The notes: generated by a model from the sequence alone, not told the origin. DNA of 29,821 nt from Lentisphaeria bacterium (GCA_018265615.1 JABLYX010000059.1:1-29821), one strand, 5' to 3'. Positions 15,560 to 24,129 are shown, counted from the first letter of the stretch. Translations and numbers: made by a program.

Positions 15560-16102
15560 TCATTTTACGAACATGGCACGGTAAAGCTCATCCGTCTCCG
15601 CCCCAAGGGAAGCGGCGAGTTCCCCCGCAAAGACGAATACCGCACCGGGCCCCCTGCCGGTCACGATCCGGCCGTCGCGCACGGCCTGCTCCGAACCGCA
15701 GCGGCAGCCGGCGGGCAAATACTCGTCCAGCCCCGGATACATGGTAAAACGTTTCCCTTCAAGGAGTCCCGCTTTTGCAAGCACCATCGGCGCGGCGCAG
15801 ATCGCCGAGACGATTTTCCCGGAACGCTCCATTTCCCGCACGAAATCGAGCACCGCGCCGGAATTGTACATCGCGAGCGCGCCGCCCATTCCGCCGGGCA
15901 GGAACACCGCGTCGAATTCCGCCGGGCAGCACTCGGAGAGCAGCCGCTCGGCCCTCAGGGCGAAACCGTGCGCCCCGTTCACCTCGAGCCCCGCAAGGCC
16001 CGCGACAACAACCTCGAACGAGAGGCGGCGCAGCACGTCGCCGACCGCGATGAATTCCGTCTCTTCCACGCCGTCGGCGAGAATAATCGCAATCTTCTTC
16101 AT
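15560..16102 (-). CDS. DJ-1/PfpI family protein
   Basis: The 180-residue protein has the class I glutamine-amidotransferase-like fold of the DJ-1 subfamily. The Glu of ADGVEETEF lies near the nucleophile, the reactive cysteine is in SAICAAPMVLAKAG, and LPGGMGGA and TGRGPGAVF complete the family pattern. Relatives act as glyoxalase III, deglycase-like or redox chaperone proteins; the exact role here is unknown. The longest frame begins 8 codons earlier, but GGAGG lies directly before ATG at 16102. It is monocistronic and divergent from xerD. Confidence 0.9.
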   Translation of the reverse strand: MKKIAIILADGVEETEFIAVGDVLRRLSFEVVVAGLAGLEVNGAHGFALRAERLLSECCPAEFDAVFLPGGMGGALAMYNSGAVLDFVREMERSGKIVSAICAAPMVLAKAGLLEGKRFTMYPGLDEYLPAGCRCGSEQAVRDGRIVTGRGPGAVFVFAGELAASLGAETDELYRAMFVK

Positions 16103-16111
16103 GAATCCTCC

Positions 16112-16140
16112 TTGACGATTTATCATTTTCAGGATAGATT
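16112..16140 (+). promoter_or_regulatory. Possible xerD promoter
   Basis: TTGACG (16112-16117), a 17-bp spacer and TAGATT (16135-16140) precede xerD. A TATAAT on the opposite strand (16143-16138) could serve the divergent DJ-1 gene, so the two promoters would overlap. Confidence 0.4.
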
Positions 16141-16189
16141 ATAAGCTACAACAATGATACTATAACACCACTGGCGGCTTCCGGCAATC

Positions 16190-17089
16190 ATGTTCGAACG
16201 CGATTTCAATGAATTTCTGAGGTACCTGACCATCGAGCGCGGCCTCTCGCGCAACACTGCGGACGCATACCGCCGCGATCTCGAAGACTTCGCCGCGTGG
16301 CTGACCGAACGCGGCCTCGACTCCTTCCGCGCCGCAAAACGGGAAACCATCGTCAACTACCTGAACTTCGGTCATGAAGAGCGCGCGATGGAGCCCGCGA
16401 CGATTGCGCGGCGGCTCGTCGCAATCAAAATGCTCTACCGCCATCTCGAGGAAGAGGAGCTGATCCGGGAAAATCCCGCCGCCGTGCTCGAATCTCCGAA
16501 ACTCTGGCGCGTGCTGCCGGACTTCCTGACCATCGACGAAGTCGACGCGTTCCTGAACGCCTGGCCGGAAGAGGGCAGCCCGCTCGAATTGCGCAACCGG
16601 ACCATGCTCGAGCTGCTGTACGCCTCCGGCCTGCGCGTGTCGGAGCTGACGAACCTGCCGCTGACCGCCCCGGATTTCGACAACCGGCTCGTGCGCGTCA
16701 CAGGCAAGGGAGACAAAACCCGCATGGTCCCGGTCGGAGAAGCCGCGCTCGAACTGCTGCAGCGCTATCTCTTCGAGGCGCGCCCGTTCCTTGCGGGGAA
16801 GAATCCGGCTTCGCCGCTCGTCTTCCTCTCCCGCAACGGCCGCAGGCTCGACCGCGAGCGGGTCTGGGCGGTCGTCAAGGAGGCGGCGGTGCGCGCCGGA
16901 ATCCGCAAGAACATCCACCCGCATACGCTGCGCCACTCCTTCGCGAGCCACCTGCTGGCCAACGGCGCGGACCTCCGCGTGATCCAGGAGATGCTCGGCC
17001 ACGCCGATATCGCAACCACCGAAATCTATACCCACGTCGATGCGGCGAGACTGCGCGAGATCCACCGGAAATTCCACCCGCGCGGATGA
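16190..17089 (+). CDS. xerD: Tyrosine recombinase XerD
   Basis: The 299-residue recombinase resolves chromosome dimers at dif with its partner XerC. An N-terminal SAM-like core-binding domain spans about 1-100. The catalytic domain carries Arg149 (ASGLRVSEL), Lys173 (GKGDKTR), His245 and Arg248 (HTLRHSF), His271 (LGHADI) and Tyr280 (EIYTHV), a complete set. Length and motifs favour a housekeeping Xer protein over a phage integrase, and XerD over XerC mainly by the LGHADIATTEIYTHV pattern. No clear GGAG precedes the ATG. No mobile-element genes lie around it. Confidence 0.92.
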   Translation: MFERDFNEFLRYLTIERGLSRNTADAYRRDLEDFAAWLTERGLDSFRAAKRETIVNYLNFGHEERAMEPATIARRLVAIKMLYRHLEEEELIRENPAAVLESPKLWRVLPDFLTIDEVDAFLNAWPEEGSPLELRNRTMLELLYASGLRVSELTNLPLTAPDFDNRLVRVTGKGDKTRMVPVGEAALELLQRYLFEARPFLAGKNPASPLVFLSRNGRRLDRERVWAVVKEAAVRAGIRKNIHPHTLRHSFASHLLANGADLRVIQEMLGHADIATTEIYTHVDAARLREIHRKFHPRG

Positions 17090-17117
17090 TTTTTTCGCGG
17101 AATTTTCGTTCCTCCTC

Positions 17118-17146
17118 TTGACAATCGCGACGGTGTTTGGTATAAT
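17118..17146 (+). promoter_or_regulatory. Perfect consensus promoter of the GntR/LacI regulator
   Basis: TTGACA (17118-17123), exactly 17 bp, and TATAAT (17141-17146). The first operator starts 4 bp after the -10 box, covering the expected transcription start. A second TTGACA at 17192-17197 exists but has only GATACA at the right distance, so it is a poor promoter. Confidence 0.9.
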
Positions 17147-17150
17147 ATTT

Positions 17151-17171
17151 GTGTATCGAAAGACGATACAC
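17151..17171. promoter_or_regulatory. Operator O1, perfect palindrome
   Basis: GTGTATCG and CGATACAC flank a 5-bp spacer, giving a perfect 8-5-8 palindrome centred at 17161. It overlaps the predicted transcription start. The regulator encoded downstream is the obvious candidate to bind it. Confidence 0.85.
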
Positions 17172-17201
17172 GCAATTCACCCGTTTTTTATTTGACATTT
17201 C

Positions 17202-17220
17202 TGTATCGGCAAACGATACA
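17202..17220. promoter_or_regulatory. Operator O2, perfect palindrome
   Basis: TGTATCG and CGATACA flank a different 5-bp spacer, centred at 17211. It is exactly 50 bp from O1, close to five helical turns, so both sites face the same side of the DNA. Cooperative binding or a small loop is an inference. Confidence 0.85.
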
Positions 17221-17245
17221 CAAAACAGGGGGCTCTTGATTCCGC

Positions 17246-18307
17246 ATGATGGAGAAGATGAGCAAAAGCGATCTGCTGTACGGCCAACTCTGCCGCCGCA
17301 TCGCCGCGATGGAGAATGGCTCGCTGTTCCCGACTGTGCGCCAGCTGATGGCGGAGTACGCGGTGAGCCAGGCGACCGTGGTTCCGGCAATCGCGCAGCT
17401 GAAGGAGCGCGGATATCTCGAATCCGTGCCGCGTCAGGGAACTTTTGTGCGCCGCAGCGGAAACGGGAAGCCGAAGCTCCTGCTGCTGCAGCCGGACTGG
17501 AACAGCAGCGACCAGCGTTATATGCGCGAACTTCTCGCCGAGGCGGCGGAACGCGCCGGCTTTGACTTCGAGCTCTATTTGTTCGACTACCACAAGGATG
17601 TCTGCGACTATCTGGACGGATTCTCCGCAGATGTGATCGTGGCCGAATCAATCACGAACGACCTGTTCACGCCGGAGCAGATCATGAGCATCGTGCGTTC
17701 CCCCGTACCCGTGATCCTCTGCCGCAACGAAGTCCCGGTGAGCCAGATCCACTTCGTCAGCGGCGACAACGCCGCGAGCGGAGCGCTGGCCGCGCGCCAT
17801 CTCTGCCGGTGCGGACACAGCCGGATCGGCATCCTCCACTGCGAACCGCACCTCCAGACCCCGGAGACCGTGATCCGGAATTTCCGATCGGTCGCGGACA
17901 CATCGGAGTGCAGACTCACGCTGCTCGACTGCCGGATGAAGTCCGGCGACACGCCGGATGAGAAGATCCGGGAATTCGCGAAACGCTACGCGCAGGGAGA
18001 ATACGACTTTTCCGCGCTCTTCGCGGTTTCGGACCACGGCGCGCTGATCGCGCTGCGGGAGTTCGAAGCGCTCGGCATTGCGGTTCCCGGTGAACTCAGC
18101 ATCCTCGGCTTCGGCAACATCCGGGAGCCCGGCATCGAGCGGCTGACCACAATCGACACGCCGCGCAGCAGCATCGCCGACGCAGTCATGCGGATGGCTT
18201 CCTCCCTGCTCTCCCGCAACGGCGAAATCGAACCGCAAATCAATATCATGCCGGAGCTGGTCGAACGCGAAACGGTAAGGCAACTCCCGGTCCAGCAGGC
18301 AATCTGA
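17246..18307 (+). CDS. Transcription regulator: GntR-type helix-turn-helix with LacI-type sensor
   Basis: The 353-residue protein joins a GntR-like winged helix (about 8-70, with LFPTVRQLMAEYAVSQATVV and GYLESVPRQGTFVRR) to a periplasmic-binding-protein-like sensor (about 75-340). The sensor shows VIVAESITND, DNAASGALAARHLCRCGHSRIGIL and LSILGFGN. Such chimeras sense sugars or related ligands. Its gene stands behind a perfect promoter and two palindromic operators, which suggests autoregulation. The downstream pseudopilin gene follows after 24 bp and is likely controlled too. Three in-frame ATG codons lie within the first five positions; the first is used here, but GGAG directly before the third leaves the exact start open. 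Confidence 0.88.
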   Translation: MMEKMSKSDLLYGQLCRRIAAMENGSLFPTVRQLMAEYAVSQATVVPAIAQLKERGYLESVPRQGTFVRRSGNGKPKLLLLQPDWNSSDQRYMRELLAEAAERAGFDFELYLFDYHKDVCDYLDGFSADVIVAESITNDLFTPEQIMSIVRSPVPVILCRNEVPVSQIHFVSGDNAASGALAARHLCRCGHSRIGILHCEPHLQTPETVIRNFRSVADTSECRLTLLDCRMKSGDTPDEKIREFAKRYAQGEYDFSALFAVSDHGALIALREFEALGIAVPGELSILGFGNIREPGIERLTTIDTPRSSIADAVMRMASSLLSRNGEIEPQINIMPELVERETVRQLPVQQAI

Positions 18308-18331
18308 CCAACCTTCAACCCAGGAGAAGAT

Positions 18332-19081
18332 ATGAAGAAGCATTTCACACTGATCGAACTCCTCGTCGTGATTGCCGTCATCGCAATTCTGGCCGCCATG
18401 CTGCTGCCCGCGCTCACAAAGGCACGCGACCGCGCCCGCGGCGCATCCTGTGTGAACAACCTCAAGCAATGCATTGCCGCCGAAGCGGTCTATGGGACTG
18501 ACAGCAAGTCCTGGTACTTTGTCCGTGATCTGGTCAGGGCCAACAATGAAAACGGCCGCTGGGCGCTGTTCCTCACAAACCAGAGATACATTGTCTCCCG
18601 GACAAAAACCACAATCTGCCCGGCAACGCTGAATGGCCGGGCGATGGACGCCCAGACCGCGTGGCTCGGTTACGGCGCATCACTGTGCGACAACGACGGA
18701 TACGCAAAATCGATGGATCAGCAGCGCTCCTACGCAGCGAATCCCGGCGAGCCGGGGCGAGTCGACAAAGCCGCCTACTGCAATGTCGGCAAGCTCAAAC
18801 ATCCGGCCCGGTTCGGATTCTTCGCCGATTCCCTCAACGTCAACGGGAACACACTTGACTGCCTGTTCTATCATCACAATCTGAGCGGGAACGCGTTTTC
18901 TGCACCGACGCCGCTCCATTCAGGCCGAACGAATGTCGCGTTCGCCGACGGCCACGTGAAAACCCTCACGCCCGGGCAGCTCATCAAAACCGGAATCTGC
19001 TACCGCCTCGAAAACAATACCGGCGCAAGCCCGATCCGCAAAATCGACTGGTTCTGCGTCCGCGATGGTGTAAGCGACTGA
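18332..19081 (+). CDS. Type II secretion-like pseudopilin with C-terminal H-X9-DG motif
   Basis: The 249-residue protein begins with a short basic leader and the prepilin methylation/cleavage segment FTLIELLVVIAVIAILAAML, followed by the usual LPALTKARDRAR helix. Cleavage is expected before Phe5, with N-methylation. The C-terminal part holds HSGRTNVAFADGHV, the H-X9-DG signature of the abundant small pseudopilins of Planctomycetes and Lentisphaerae, whose function is unknown. AGGAG precedes ATG. It follows the regulator after 24 bp. The N-terminal coding sequence is closely similar to that of the second copy at 20811. Confidence 0.93.
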   Translation: MKKHFTLIELLVVIAVIAILAAMLLPALTKARDRARGASCVNNLKQCIAAEAVYGTDSKSWYFVRDLVRANNENGRWALFLTNQRYIVSRTKTTICPATLNGRAMDAQTAWLGYGASLCDNDGYAKSMDQQRSYAANPGEPGRVDKAAYCNVGKLKHPARFGFFADSLNVNGNTLDCLFYHHNLSGNAFSAPTPLHSGRTNVAFADGHVKTLTPGQLIKTGICYRLENNTGASPIRKIDWFCVRDGVSD

Positions 19082-19107
19082 TTTTCCGGAAAAAACCCGC
19101 AGGGGAC

Positions 19108-19136
19108 TTGACATTCAAGCGATTTTATATAATAAT
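19108..19136 (+). promoter_or_regulatory. Promoter of the glycosidase-pseudopilin operon
   Basis: TTGACA (19108-19113), a 17-bp spacer and AATAAT (19131-19136) in an AT-rich patch. An alternative TATAAT at 19128-19133 has a spacer of only 14 bp. No copy of the TGTATCG operator is seen here. Confidence 0.65.
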
Positions 19137-19163
19137 ATTAATTAGATAAATAAGGAGATTTTA

Positions 19164-20798
19164 ATGAAACGAACACTTCTCTTCCTTCTTTCCTCCGTAC
19201 TGGCGGCCGCCGCATGGACGGCTCCGGTCGCCATCACGGCGACCGGGCCGGACCGGCCGACAGCCTCCCCCGGCGCCGGAACCAAAGCCCTGAAGGTCAA
19301 ACTAGACGGCGAGTTCAGCGGAACGACGATCCACGGTGAAATCCGCAAATGGGGCGACCGCAAACTCGTCGGGCGCATCGCGCCGGCGAAGGCGAAGGCG
19401 GAAAACGAGCTTGCGTTCCGGCTCCCGGCCCTCGGCATCTACGACATCACCGTGATCGTCGAACGCGGAAAGGAGCGGGTCGCATCAACGGAGTGTACCT
19501 ACTCCGCCGTGCCGCAGCCGCTCCCAGCCGGCGACCGGCCGCAGGAGATGGGGGCCTGCACCCACTTCGCGCAGGGCAAGGGGAATTATCCCGCGACCTT
19601 CGAACTCCTGAAGCTCGCAGGCTTCACGCGGGTCCGCGACGACCTCGCCTGGAACGACATCGAGTGGAAGCCGGGCGAATACCGCATCCGTCCGGAGATG
19701 GACCGCTTCGTCAACACCGCGAACCAATACGGCCTGAAGCCGCTGCTCGTGACCGGCTACAACAACGATCGCGCCTATCCCGGCAAGTTCAAAAAGGCGT
19801 TTCCGACCGCGCCGGAGATGTACGAGGCGTACGGCAACGCGGTCGTATTCGCGGTGAAGCACTTCGGCAGCCGGGTCAACGAGTGGGAGCTGTGGAACGA
19901 GCCGAACTCCGCGCATCCGGTCAACGACTATCTGCCGATGCTGAAGACGGTCTATCCGAAAATCAAGGCGGCCAGGCCGGACGCCACCGTGATCTCCTGC
20001 GGCGGAGGCGGGGCGGGCGGCGGCCCCGGAGGCGGCATGATTATGCCGATCGCGGGAGCGGGCGGGATCGAATTTCAGGACGGCTTTTCGATCCACCCGT
20101 ACATGGCTCCGCACGAGCCGGATTTCGGCTACAATGCGAGCGGCGGCCCGATCCCGGCGGTCAGCATACCGGTTTTCACGAAGCACCTGCGGAACTTCGT
20201 CGACCGGCATCCGAAAAAGGATGGCCGGAAACTCAAATTCTACATCACCGAGCTCGGCTGGCCGGTCGAATTCTACTCGTACCGCAATGTCCCGGTCACC
20301 CTGATGAGCCAGGCGGCGTTCTTCGCCCGGACGATCCTGCTGAACCGCGCAAACGGCTGTCAGCCGCTCTACTGGTACGACTTCCAGAACGACGGCACCG
20401 ACCCGCGCTTCTCCGAACACAACTTCGGGCTCATCAACGTCGATTTCTCGCCCAAGCCGGCCTATCAGGCGGCGGCCGTCGTCGCGTCGATGCTGCGCAA
20501 CAAACCGTTCAGCGGACCGGTCACTGATGCAAAAGTCACCGCGGGGAGCAGGGACGCGGTCGAAAAAGGCGTCTGCAAGCTCTACGCCTACGGCAGGGAG
20601 AATGACCGCGTAATCGCTCTCTGGTGCGCGGAACAGTCGCTGCGCTCATACCGGGTGGAGTTCCCGCTGCCGTTCCCCTATGAGCAGACGAAGCTCATCG
20701 ACTGGCAGGGTGCGGAGCAGCCGCTGCCGAAAAAACTCGACGGGAACCGGATCGAACTGCAGCTCACGGCATTGCCGCAATATATCGTGAAAAAATAA
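19164..20798 (+). CDS. Secreted clan GH-A glycoside hydrolase (GH39/GH5-like)
   Basis: The 544-residue protein starts with a signal peptide (MKRTLLFLLSSVLAAAAWTA). A beta-rich N-terminal region to about 120 follows, then a (beta/alpha)8 barrel. The acid/base Glu246 is in WELWNEPNSAHP, and the nucleophile Glu363 is in FYITELGWP. FSIHPYM near 308 and QPLYWYDF near 400 match other barrel strands. A glycine-rich loop (about 280-300, with GGGGAGGGPGGG) interrupts the barrel. A short beta domain ends the protein. The pattern resembles GH39 and allied families acting on plant or host glycans, but the exact family is not certain. GGAG 6 to 7 nt before ATG sets the start. It heads an operon with a pseudopilin and a second hydrolase. 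Confidence 0.8.
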   Translation: MKRTLLFLLSSVLAAAAWTAPVAITATGPDRPTASPGAGTKALKVKLDGEFSGTTIHGEIRKWGDRKLVGRIAPAKAKAENELAFRLPALGIYDITVIVERGKERVASTECTYSAVPQPLPAGDRPQEMGACTHFAQGKGNYPATFELLKLAGFTRVRDDLAWNDIEWKPGEYRIRPEMDRFVNTANQYGLKPLLVTGYNNDRAYPGKFKKAFPTAPEMYEAYGNAVVFAVKHFGSRVNEWELWNEPNSAHPVNDYLPMLKTVYPKIKAARPDATVISCGGGGAGGGPGGGMIMPIAGAGGIEFQDGFSIHPYMAPHEPDFGYNASGGPIPAVSIPVFTKHLRNFVDRHPKKDGRKLKFYITELGWPVEFYSYRNVPVTLMSQAAFFARTILLNRANGCQPLYWYDFQNDGTDPRFSEHNFGLINVDFSPKPAYQAAAVVASMLRNKPFSGPVTDAKVTAGSRDAVEKGVCKLYAYGRENDRVIALWCAEQSLRSYRVEFPLPFPYEQTKLIDWQGAEQPLPKKLDGNRIELQLTALPQYIVKK

Positions 20799-20810
20799 AC
20801 GGAGGTGAAG

Positions 20811-21479
20811 ATGAAAAACACACGTTTTACATTGATCGAGCTCCTGGTTGTCATTGCCATCATCGCGATTCTGGCGGCCATGCTGCTGCCCGCGCTCCAG
20901 TCGGCCCGCGAGCGGGGCAAACAGGCGAGCTGCACAAGCAACTTCAAGCAGATCGGCATGGCGAACCTGCAGTATGCGAACGACTACAACGATTACTGGA
21001 TCATCATGCGCAGCGCCTCCACCGACCGCTGGCCGCAGCTCCTGAGCGAGGTCCTCGGCCGCTACCTGCCGCGGTCGATCTGCACCTGCCCGTCGACGGG
21101 CTACAAGCTCACCGGGCTCCGGGACTACTACAAGGGATACGGCATCCGCTGGTATGCGAACACCACCTCGGTCGTCGACGACGAGCAGGACCAGCCCGGA
21201 ATCGTGAACCTCGGCTGGTGCCGGTGGTACATCAAGCTCGGCAGCGTGAAAAACGCTTCCTCCTATCTCATCATGGCGGATGCCGCCAAGCAGAGCAACC
21301 TGATGGCGAACGGGCCGGAATTCTACCGGAACGCGAACGGCGAATATTTCGTCACTCTGCGCCATTCCGGCAGAACCAACGCGCTCCATCTCGACGGACA
21401 TACGGACTCCCCGAACTCCAATCAACTGAAAGAGAAGGGATTCTGGCACCTGAACCAATATGCGGCACTCGTTAAATAA
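20811..21479 (+). CDS. Pseudopilin with H-X9-DG motif, second copy
   Basis: This 222-residue protein has the leader MKNTR, the prepilin segment FTLIELLVVIAIIAILAAML and the helix LPALQSARERGKQASC. HSGRTNALHLDGH near the C-terminus is the H-X9-DG motif. It should be inserted in the inner membrane and processed by a prepilin peptidase. GGAGG at 20801-20805 fixes ATG at 20811 rather than the GTG two codons earlier. It lies 12 bp after one secreted hydrolase and 19 bp before another, so it may help export, anchor or assemble them; this role is only an inference. Confidence 0.93.
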   Translation: MKNTRFTLIELLVVIAIIAILAAMLLPALQSARERGKQASCTSNFKQIGMANLQYANDYNDYWIIMRSASTDRWPQLLSEVLGRYLPRSICTCPSTGYKLTGLRDYYKGYGIRWYANTTSVVDDEQDQPGIVNLGWCRWYIKLGSVKNASSYLIMADAAKQSNLMANGPEFYRNANGEYFVTLRHSGRTNALHLDGHTDSPNSNQLKEKGFWHLNQYAALVK

Positions 21480-21498
21480 TACAAACAAAGAGGGATTC

Positions 21499-24129
21499 AT
21501 GAAACTGCCGAATTTACTTTGCACGCTGCTTCTCCTTGCCGCTTTCACCCTCCCGGCCGCGGCCAAACGCATCCCGTCCGAAATCGGGGAGGTGAAGTTT
21601 TCACTGCTCCGCGACAGCCGCGACTTTACGAAAACCCCGAAGCTGAAAGCGGAGAACAAAGGGGGCGCTCCGGCGGAGTTCCGTGTCAGAACCACGCTCA
21701 CCGACCGGTCCGGCAAGGTCGAATCAATCAGTGAAAGCAAGCTCGCCGTTCCGGCCGGAGGTTCGGCGGAAATCGATCCGTTCGGCGGAAAAGCCGGCCG
21801 TATCGCAGGGGATGTGAAACTGTACCGCTCGGAAATCTCCGGCAACGGCGGCGCCGCGGCCGTCTCCGGCATCTTCGGTGAAGCGAAGCCGGTCCCGCCC
21901 GGAGCCGGGGATCTCTTCGGCATGAACGTGCACCTCGGCTGGTATGACCCGGATGTGCAGTGGGAGCTGCTGCGGAAGCTGGCCGCCGCCGGAATCACAC
22001 AGGTCCGCTGCGACTTCTCGTTCCGCGACCTGCGGGAGAAAGAGGCGATCGAACGCGGCTTTGCGGAGCTGAAGGAGACGATCCTCGGGCTCGAGGCGTT
22101 CGGAATCCGCCCGCTGGTCCTGCTCGGCTATTTTCCGAAATCCTTCTACAACAGCCCGGACAAGCTCAAAATGGCGCACGACTGGGCCGAGCTCGCCGGA
22201 CGCGAGCTCAAAGGGCGGTGCGACTACAACTACGGCAACGAAACGAACTCCGGCTGGGCGGGGTTCGGCGAAGCCGCCGCGATGGCAACGCTGAACAACG
22301 CATTCGCGCTCGGAACCGCAAAGAGCGACCCCCAGGCGGGCAAGGCGAGCTTCGGCATCGCGGAGGGGCTGGAAAATTATGTGATCGAATTCATCCGGGC
22401 CAACGGCCTTGAATACCTCGACGCGCTCTGCATCCACCCGTATTGCGGCACGCCGGAGGCCGGAATCGCGAAAAGCGCCGCGTCGAAAGCGCTCATCCGC
22501 GCCGCCGGCGGCGACCGGCAGCTCTGGCTGACCGAAATCGGCTTCCAGGTCGACGAAGAGGGTAAATTCAACGAGCTGACCGGTGAACTGACCGGTGTGG
22601 CGGGCTTCTCGCCGCGCCATCAGGCGGAGTTCCTTCCACGGCTCTACATCCTCGCGAGCTCGCACGGCATCGACCGGGTCTACTGGTATAATTTCTTCGG
22701 CCGCGACGACGGTGAAACCTTCTGGCTGCTGGACCGGAATTTCAACCCGCGCCCCGCCTATCATTCACTGGTCGAGTGCGTGAAACAGCTGAAAGGGGCC
22801 GCGCCGCTCGGCGGTTCGCCGTTCGGCGACCTGATCCAGCGCCACGGCTTCCGGCGCGCGGACGGTTCGACGCTGCTCGCCGCCTGGGCGCTCAAAGACA
22901 ACGTTCCGGCCGACTTCCTGCTGCCCGCCGGAACGAAGGTGGCCGACTGCGCCGGCAAACCGGTCGCCCTCCCCGCAGACGGGCGGCTCGTGCTCGGGCA
23001 CGGCCCCGTCTATATCGAAAATCCGCCCGAAGCGCTGCTGTACGATAGATCGGCCGCCGCTTCCCCGATGGACAAGCGCAACTTCAGCCGCCCGCTGTTC
23101 CGCTTTTCGGTCAAGCCGGGTGAAAGCGTCGAGATTCCGCTCGCCGTCTACAACGGTTCCGATAAAGCGAAGAGGGCCGCCGGACGCGTGACCGGGACGA
23201 ATCCCGGCTGGAAAACCGCGATCCCGGCGGAGCTCGAAGTTCCGGCGGGAAAAACCGCAACCGCCGCATTCAGGCTCACGGCCCCTGCCGACGCGGTGCC
23301 GGGCGTCGAATACGAATTCACCTTCGACGCCGTGATCGACGACATGCAGCGCACACTGCCGTACACGGTACGGGTGAAGACGGAGGGAACGTTCCCGTAC
23401 CGCGCGATCCGCGACGCCGCGAAATCCGGCAGCTACCCGATGTGGGACCCGATGGACGAAACGAAGGCCGGAACCGGCAATCCGGAACTGACCGCCTCAT
23501 ACGGCACAGCGAAAATCGACGGCGACCTGGCGGAATGGAAGCCGGAGGAGTTCTTCCCGATCGACCAGCGCTTTCAGTGGATCCTGCGTGACGCGGGCAT
23601 TCCTTCGACCGAAGACTGGAGCGGGCGGGCCGCGTTCCGCTGGGACGGGAAAAAACTCTACGCCGCGTTCCTCATCGAGGACGACGAGCTGAACTTCGCA
23701 GATTTTGTGAGCCGCGACTGGCGCGACAGCGACAACATCCGGCTCTTCGTGAGCAGCGTCTCCGATCCGGCGAAACGGGCGAAAAAGATCACTGCCGACG
23801 ACCTGCTGCTCATCATGACGCCGACCGGAATCACGAAGAGCGAAGGGCCGCTGCTGAACGCCGCGTCGCTCGGCGGCCTGGTTCGCACCGGCGTCGAAAA
23901 AGAGGTCGAGATGAAGAGCCGGGTCTGGAAAAACGGCTATGTCCTCGAGGTCGCCGTCCCCTTCTGCCTCTTCAACGCGGAGCCGGAGGCCGGGAGCGTG
24001 CTCGGGCTGAACGTCATGGCCGACGACATCGACCGCGGCTTCCGCCAGCACGTCGGAATGACCTTCTACCGGAATGCGAATTACTGGAACAGCCCGGCCT
24101 CTCTCGGCGGCCTGAAGCTCGTGAAATAA
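21499..24129 (+). CDS. Large secreted GH-A hydrolase with NEW3-like and CBM9-like domains
   Basis: The 876-residue protein has a signal peptide (about 1-22, ending PAAAA/K). An N-terminal beta region (about 25-130) is followed by a barrel with acid/base Glu248 in DYNYGNETNSGW, CIHPYCGTPEAG near 311, nucleophile Glu346 in LWLTEIGFQ and VYWYNFFGR near 394. A domain at about 530-630 (SVKPGESVEIPLAVYN, then NPGW and VPAGKTATAAF) resembles NEW3-type beta-sandwiches. The C-terminus from about 665 (GTAKIDGDLAEWK, then LYAAFLIEDDEL) is CBM9/DOMON-like and would bind sugars. The frame opens 13 codons earlier inside the preceding gene, but ATG at 21499 has an AGAGGG site and starts the signal peptide. 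Substrate unknown. Confidence 0.8.
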   Translation: MKLPNLLCTLLLLAAFTLPAAAKRIPSEIGEVKFSLLRDSRDFTKTPKLKAENKGGAPAEFRVRTTLTDRSGKVESISESKLAVPAGGSAEIDPFGGKAGRIAGDVKLYRSEISGNGGAAAVSGIFGEAKPVPPGAGDLFGMNVHLGWYDPDVQWELLRKLAAAGITQVRCDFSFRDLREKEAIERGFAELKETILGLEAFGIRPLVLLGYFPKSFYNSPDKLKMAHDWAELAGRELKGRCDYNYGNETNSGWAGFGEAAAMATLNNAFALGTAKSDPQAGKASFGIAEGLENYVIEFIRANGLEYLDALCIHPYCGTPEAGIAKSAASKALIRAAGGDRQLWLTEIGFQVDEEGKFNELTGELTGVAGFSPRHQAEFLPRLYILASSHGIDRVYWYNFFGRDDGETFWLLDRNFNPRPAYHSLVECVKQLKGAAPLGGSPFGDLIQRHGFRRADGSTLLAAWALKDNVPADFLLPAGTKVADCAGKPVALPADGRLVLGHGPVYIENPPEALLYDRSAAASPMDKRNFSRPLFRFSVKPGESVEIPLAVYNGSDKAKRAAGRVTGTNPGWKTAIPAELEVPAGKTATAAFRLTAPADAVPGVEYEFTFDAVIDDMQRTLPYTVRVKTEGTFPYRAIRDAAKSGSYPMWDPMDETKAGTGNPELTASYGTAKIDGDLAEWKPEEFFPIDQRFQWILRDAGIPSTEDWSGRAAFRWDGKKLYAAFLIEDDELNFADFVSRDWRDSDNIRLFVSSVSDPAKRAKKITADDLLLIMTPTGITKSEGPLLNAASLGGLVRTGVEKEVEMKSRVWKNGYVLEVAVPFCLFNAEPEAGSVLGLNVMADDIDRGFRQHVGMTFYRNANYWNSPASLGGLKLVK

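Noticed and set aside
16190..17089. Phage or island integrase
   Set aside because: Length, complete Xer motifs and absence of attachment repeats or mobile genes fit the housekeeping XerD better.
17192..17220. Second promoter for the regulator (TTGACA at 17192)
   Set aside because: The hexamer 17 bp downstream is GATACA, which is part of operator O2, so the -10 match is poor.
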